Positions 60,004 through 64,000 of a stretch of 64,000 nt of DNA are shown here, in pieces. Origin of the DNA: Hofstenia miamia. Lineage: Eukaryota; Xenacoelomorpha; Acoela; Hofsteniidae. The position numbers and the translations under genes are program-made. The stretch covers positions 296,542-360,541 of the forward strand of contig CABFPE010000093.1 of assembly GCA_900660155.1 (NCBI GenBank). The letters run 5' to 3'. The notes beneath the pieces were generated by a model. That model saw only the letters and a list, made by a program, of their open reading frames with translations. It was not told the DNA's origin and did no database searches. Numbering within the stretch: the first letter of the stretch is position 1; every line of letters begins with the position of its first letter.

Positions 60004-60270
60004 ATTGCATTCGCTGTCGAATAGAAAGTATTCCGGAATGCTTAGCACTGGATTATAAAGTCACATCTGTAAATTATTAATGTGTAAAGAAAGTACATTA
60101 GACTGAGGTATTCTTTCTTGAGTATTCGGGAAGACGTGCTTATTAGAGTGACAATATGACTTCAGGATGGACCGAAAGCCAACCCGATCAAACTGTGCAC
60201 TTGTACACTGCCCGACCGGTATCATAGACAATAACTTATTGGATATTAAACATCTTGGATCTTTTCCCAA

Positions 60271-60884
60271 TATATATGTATATATATACGCATTGGTCCA
60301 TATACATGTTTACGTCTATATTCAGCGCTCTGTATACAATATGTATTGTACTTATTTCATCATAAATATGTTTGAACATGTATTGCATTATATTGAGCTT
60401 ATAAATTTGGAACTATGTTTAATTGAAGTAACTAAGGAATGCTAAATTACTTAACTTTCCATAAGTTATTGTCAAGCAGTTGATAAGAACTCATTTCTAA
60501 AATTCAAGATATATTGCGTATAGAGGAAGTTTGAGCACTGTCTAGAATATTTGGTAGAAACAACACCATGGATGAATGAGGCATAAAGCCGAGCTGTGAC
60601 GGAGATATCACAGGTCGAAAAATACCATAAATGACGTTAAAAACAATTCTTTCAAAAATATTGATTCTTTTACAATACTTTCAAATGGAACGGATTTCGA
60701 GTTCGAGTATGAATGATTTCTCTTACGAACTTTCGATCTAATTTTAAGAGTTCATTCTAGTTCGAGTTTTTAAAATTCCGAAGTATCAAAAACTTTGTTG
60801 GTAAGTATAGTTATCATTCCTGAATCCGCATCAGGGTTCCGGATTATCAAGAGTAAATAACATATTAAAAAATTCCGTTTCAGC
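60271..60884. repeat. Duplicated block, copy 2, ending at single-N join
   Basis: Same block with several point changes and small indels. It stops at the N at 60885 in the middle of shared sequence (CCGTTTCAGC). Confidence 0.9.
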
Positions 60885-60885
60885 N

Positions 60886-62927
60886 ACTGTCTCAAAATTG
60901 GTCTGGACCAGTTCGGCAGACGTGTCCAACTTGGCTTAATTGCCAAACCTAGGCCCGCAATTTTTAGTTAAATAGTCCGTATTTTACTAAAAACAATCAA
61001 AGCTGTTAACAAACAAATTATATTGAAATACAATAAAATCCATATTAATTACAAGTCTTATTGAACACAATCCGTAAAACAAACTCATAATATACATGGA
61101 AATTATTTAAAATATATTCTTTTGCAAAAGTAGCCAAAGCCTTTTGGCCCTCACTTCAACCAGTAGTTCATGAATTTCTGGCCAAGTCCCCTCCACATCC
61201 CACAATAATGATTTTTTCGCCTCGGTCCTGCCCGTGGCCCAATAGGGACTGGTAGGCCCGCAACATACGTGTTACAATTAGGCCTGCTTACACCATTGCT
61301 CATTCCTACGAAATATTGCGTAGGGTGTAAGTGAGTCAATTATGATGATGAAGTATTGCTGGACACGGTTGGCCCTCAAAAGAACATAAGAAAGCTGAAT
61401 ATCAGATTATGCTTCATTTGATCAAATGAGAAACTGTTTTGTGTAACTCGCATCTTTGTAAAACTTGTTTAAGCAATAAACTATTTGTATTATTCAATAA
61501 TATCTGTGGGGTACAAAAAGTACCCCAAACCGTGTCCACGTAGTAAAAAAGTAAACCGCTTCTAACTGTTAATAAATTAATTTGCATAGATATATTTGAA
61601 GAAATGTGCAGAACCTAAATGTGTCAAAGTCATTTGTAATAACATTTGCGGAAAAAACAGGCCTTTAACGTAAACTTCATCTTTAGCGAATTTATTTTGA
61701 GTGTAAGTTAACGATATGGTTTATGGTCATGTTAACGTAAAACATCATTTGTTAACGGTGTTGTTAACGTATTGAATTTGGATCAATTCCCTAATTTGAC
61801 GTAGCATCGAGTATACGTACAGGTTTTAAAGACCCAAAGGAATTTTTTTTTCAATTTTATCTTTTTACATTGAAATTTATCTACTACTTTGGGTTGGTTA
61901 CGCACGGTCGTTAGATTAAACCTCCCAACTACATCGTATCGGAAAAACCCGCTAAGAACCATGAGTTGGAGTTTCCTAATGGCACTTTATTATACTCATC
62001 ACTCGATAAATTGAATTAGGTGCACAGGAAACTGCGAAGAGATTTAAACAAACGCTTACTTTCTTAAAACGTTTATGTAAATTAAATGTATTATTTATAA
62101 CTGGAAGTAAGGATTGTTGGTTAGCTTTGAAGTCTAAACAAATGGATGGCATTTGTAATTGAATTTCATATTAAGGAGACAATAGTTGTTATTTGATTTG
62201 ATATTTTAATGCTTTGTCATACTTCTAAGCTAAGTGAATGTCTGTAAATTAATTAAATTTTTTCAAAGAAACAAGCGATGCACAGAATTATCTCCAGGAA
62301 AAAGATACGAAAGTTTTTCGAAAATTCAGTTTCGATTATCAATTCGAATAGCAAGGACAACAAGCAAGCCACTAATAAGAAATTGAGTGTGGGCTACAAA
62401 TATATAAATGAATATTTACTATATTGTGGATTATTTAGAAAAACAAACTACATACAGAAAAAAATATATTAAAAATGTTTTTAGGCAAATATCAAAACAA
62501 AATTAATGTTATTTCTTTTTGAAGTGTTAGCCGCATCTAAGTATCCAGATGTATATGATTTCATTAAGCAATTTACAAAATTGATGTACTACAAGGAGTA
62601 TTGAAATCGAAACATTCATGTAAAAGTGTAAAAAGCACTTAGTTTTTACAACAGTTTCCAATTCTTGTAGATTCTCATTTTGAGCTATGTATCCACACAC
62701 TTAAAAGAATCGTAACATTTTCCTTAGAAGATAAAGTTTCAAGTGTTGATAACATGTGAATAATTTTTATTATTAAGATGATTATGAAACAATAAGCATC
62801 TTACCTGTTCTTGTTTACAGTAAAGCACAAATCAGTTATCATATCGAACACCTATTTATAAATGATTAAAATTCATAATTACATTACAGTAATTTTTTTC
62901 AGATGCGAATATCTTTAGAAAACGTAT
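60886..62927. other. No supported gene
   Basis: Two GC-rich strips (60890-60965, 61140-61270) share AGGCCCGCAA but match nothing I know. Four GTTAACG-type motifs cluster at 61707-61770. The rest is AT-rich. Confidence 0.45.
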
Positions 62928-63541
62928 GAAGCCGGTGTTTGCATTACATTAAATTGTTATACATTAAGTTTATTTTAATTTAGAAGAACTAGTATCAGTA
63001 GTAGCCGATCAAAAAAATATAGGGTATACATCGACATTTGTGTTACAATGTTAGTTACAAAATATTTTTAAATACCCAACCTAATTATACAGGGTCACTC
63101 CCGGATTAGAAATTAATATTGCATGTACATATGTTTATTTCAACAGCCAATCAGAATGTTTACATTGAGTATATGTGTGTTAGCAGTGGCGTACGCAGGG
63201 GGGGGACATGGTGGAATGTCCCTCCCCCGTCAGGTTTTCAAATTTGATTTTGACTGGATAAATCAAAAAATTTTTCGTAAAAAATTAAAAAATTTAAAAT
63301 CTAGGATCGTGAAATGCTTTTTTATTGTCTATTTTCTCAATATTTTCAAAAATTTGACGATGATGTTCCCACTATCAGAAAATTCTGCGTACGCTCCTGT
63401 GAGTGAGTTTTGTTCACCACTTGTTTTTGAATTGCAGCTGTCATTTTCGGCTTGGTGCATATGGCTCAATGTGCAAGTGTATGGATTGTCAAGCAGAAGT
63501 ACCTTCTAGAGCAAAATATCTCCATTCAGTGTTTGTGGAGG
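62928..63541. repeat. Duplicated block, copy 1, ending at single-N join
   Basis: The part up to about 63385 is nearly identical to 63543-64000, same orientation. Confidence 0.93.
63184..63399. mobile_element. hAT-type MITE (CAGTGGCGTACGCAGG)
   Basis: The start CAGTGGCGTACGCAG and the inverse of CAGGAGCGTACGCAG at the end. Flanks TGTGTTAG / TGAGTGAG match at 6 of 8 bases. The termini resemble those of the 1.5-kb hAT element at 53438, so the two may be mobilised by related transposases. A second copy starts at 63799 in the duplicated block. The 128-codon frame crossing it is not a gene. Confidence 0.75.
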
Positions 63542-63542
63542 N

Positions 63543-64000
63543 GAAGCCGCTGTTTGCATTACATTAAATTGTTATAAATTAAGTTTATTTTAATTTAAAA
63601 GAACTAGTATCAGTAGTAGCCGATCAAAAAAATATAGGGTATACATCGACATTTGTGTTACAATGTTAGTTACAAAATATTTTTAAATACCCAACCTAAT
63701 TATACAGGGTCACTCCCGGATTAGAAATTAATATTGCATGTACATATGTTTATTTCAACAGCCAATCAGAATGTTTACATTGAGTATATGTGTGTTAGCA
63801 TTGGCGTACGCAGGGGGGGGACATGGTGGAATGTCCCTCCCCCGTCAGGTTTTCAAATTTGATTTTGACTGGATAAATCAAAAAATTTTTCGTAAAAAAT
63901 TAAAAAATTTAAAATCTAGGATCGTGAAATGCTTTTTTAGGGGTTATTTTCTCAATATTTTCAAAAATTTGACGATGATGTCCCCCCCGTCAGAAAATCC
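63543..64000. repeat. Duplicated block, copy 2 (cut by window end)
   Basis: It starts right after the N at 63542 at the base equivalent to 62928. It differs mainly by point changes; near the end it reads TCCCCCCCGTCAG where copy 1 has TTCCCACTATCAG. Confidence 0.93.

Noticed and set aside
62278-62472. 64-codon basic ORF
   Set aside because: No motif and AT-driven Lys/Asn/Ile composition; not supportable.
63123-63509. 128-codon ORF with hydrophobic start (signal-peptide-like)
   Set aside because: Spans the hAT-type MITE and low-complexity sequence; not maintained in the second copy of the block.
1-64000. tRNA, rRNA, CRISPR arrays or bacterial operons
   Set aside because: None seen: no A/B-box cloverleaf, no rRNA core, no regularly spaced repeat-spacer array, and spliced animal genes rule out a bacterial replicon.

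Overview
The window is AT-rich animal genomic DNA. It has spliceosomal introns, non-LTR, LTR and Penelope retrotransposon relics, Tc1/mariner, hAT, Harbinger-associated and probable piggyBac relics, and short TTAGGG-type repeat tracts. It also has draft-assembly gaps: 59 N at 12390-12448, 1000 N at 51357-52356 and five single-N joins. I see no bacterial gene organisation. A moderately diverged PIKFYVE, mostly short to medium introns and dense MITEs fit a fast-evolving invertebrate such as a tunicate, but the species cannot be fixed from this sequence.

Positions 1-9408 (minus strand) hold the only host gene I can support: the 5' part of PIKFYVE, the FYVE-domain phosphoinositide 5-kinase. Eleven exons can be placed with matching splice phases. 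They give 693 codons covering an N-terminal tail, the FYVE zinc finger, the DEP domain, a linker and the start of the TCP-1/Cpn60-like domain. The kinase domain lies beyond position 1. The introns hold a 200-bp MITE with 8-bp target duplications, a larger inverted-repeat element and a 5'-truncated LINE with an (ATT)n tail.

Positions 9409-64000 contain no host gene I can defend. 10.8-17.5 kb has a Penelope fragment, a minus-strand LINE relic, a Myb/SANT-like pseudogene and two plus-strand LINEs back to back. 18.2-23.9 kb is a block with only three CpG dinucleotides, holding a terminal-inverted-repeat element and a decayed Ty3/gypsy pol region. 24-34.7 kb has a long palindromic TTAA element, TA microsatellites, an internally deleted Tc1/mariner, a probable piggyBac relic and a LINE broken by two fold-back inversions and a telomere-like patch. 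36-39.7 kb is a duplicated segment around a single-N join. 42.9-47.4 kb has a minus-strand LINE and a DD41D mariner. 48-56 kb has inverted minisatellite arrays, hAT relics and four LINE 3' ends in one orientation. 56.7-64 kb has a miniature hAT, an 860-bp palindrome between 310-bp direct repeats, two duplicated blocks and an hAT-type MITE.

The most notable signals are the CpG-empty block, the fold-back plus telomere-like patch inside a LINE, the large palindromes, and the paired inverted minisatellites. All need genome-wide comparison. Several duplications next to single-N joins are probably unmerged haplotypes.
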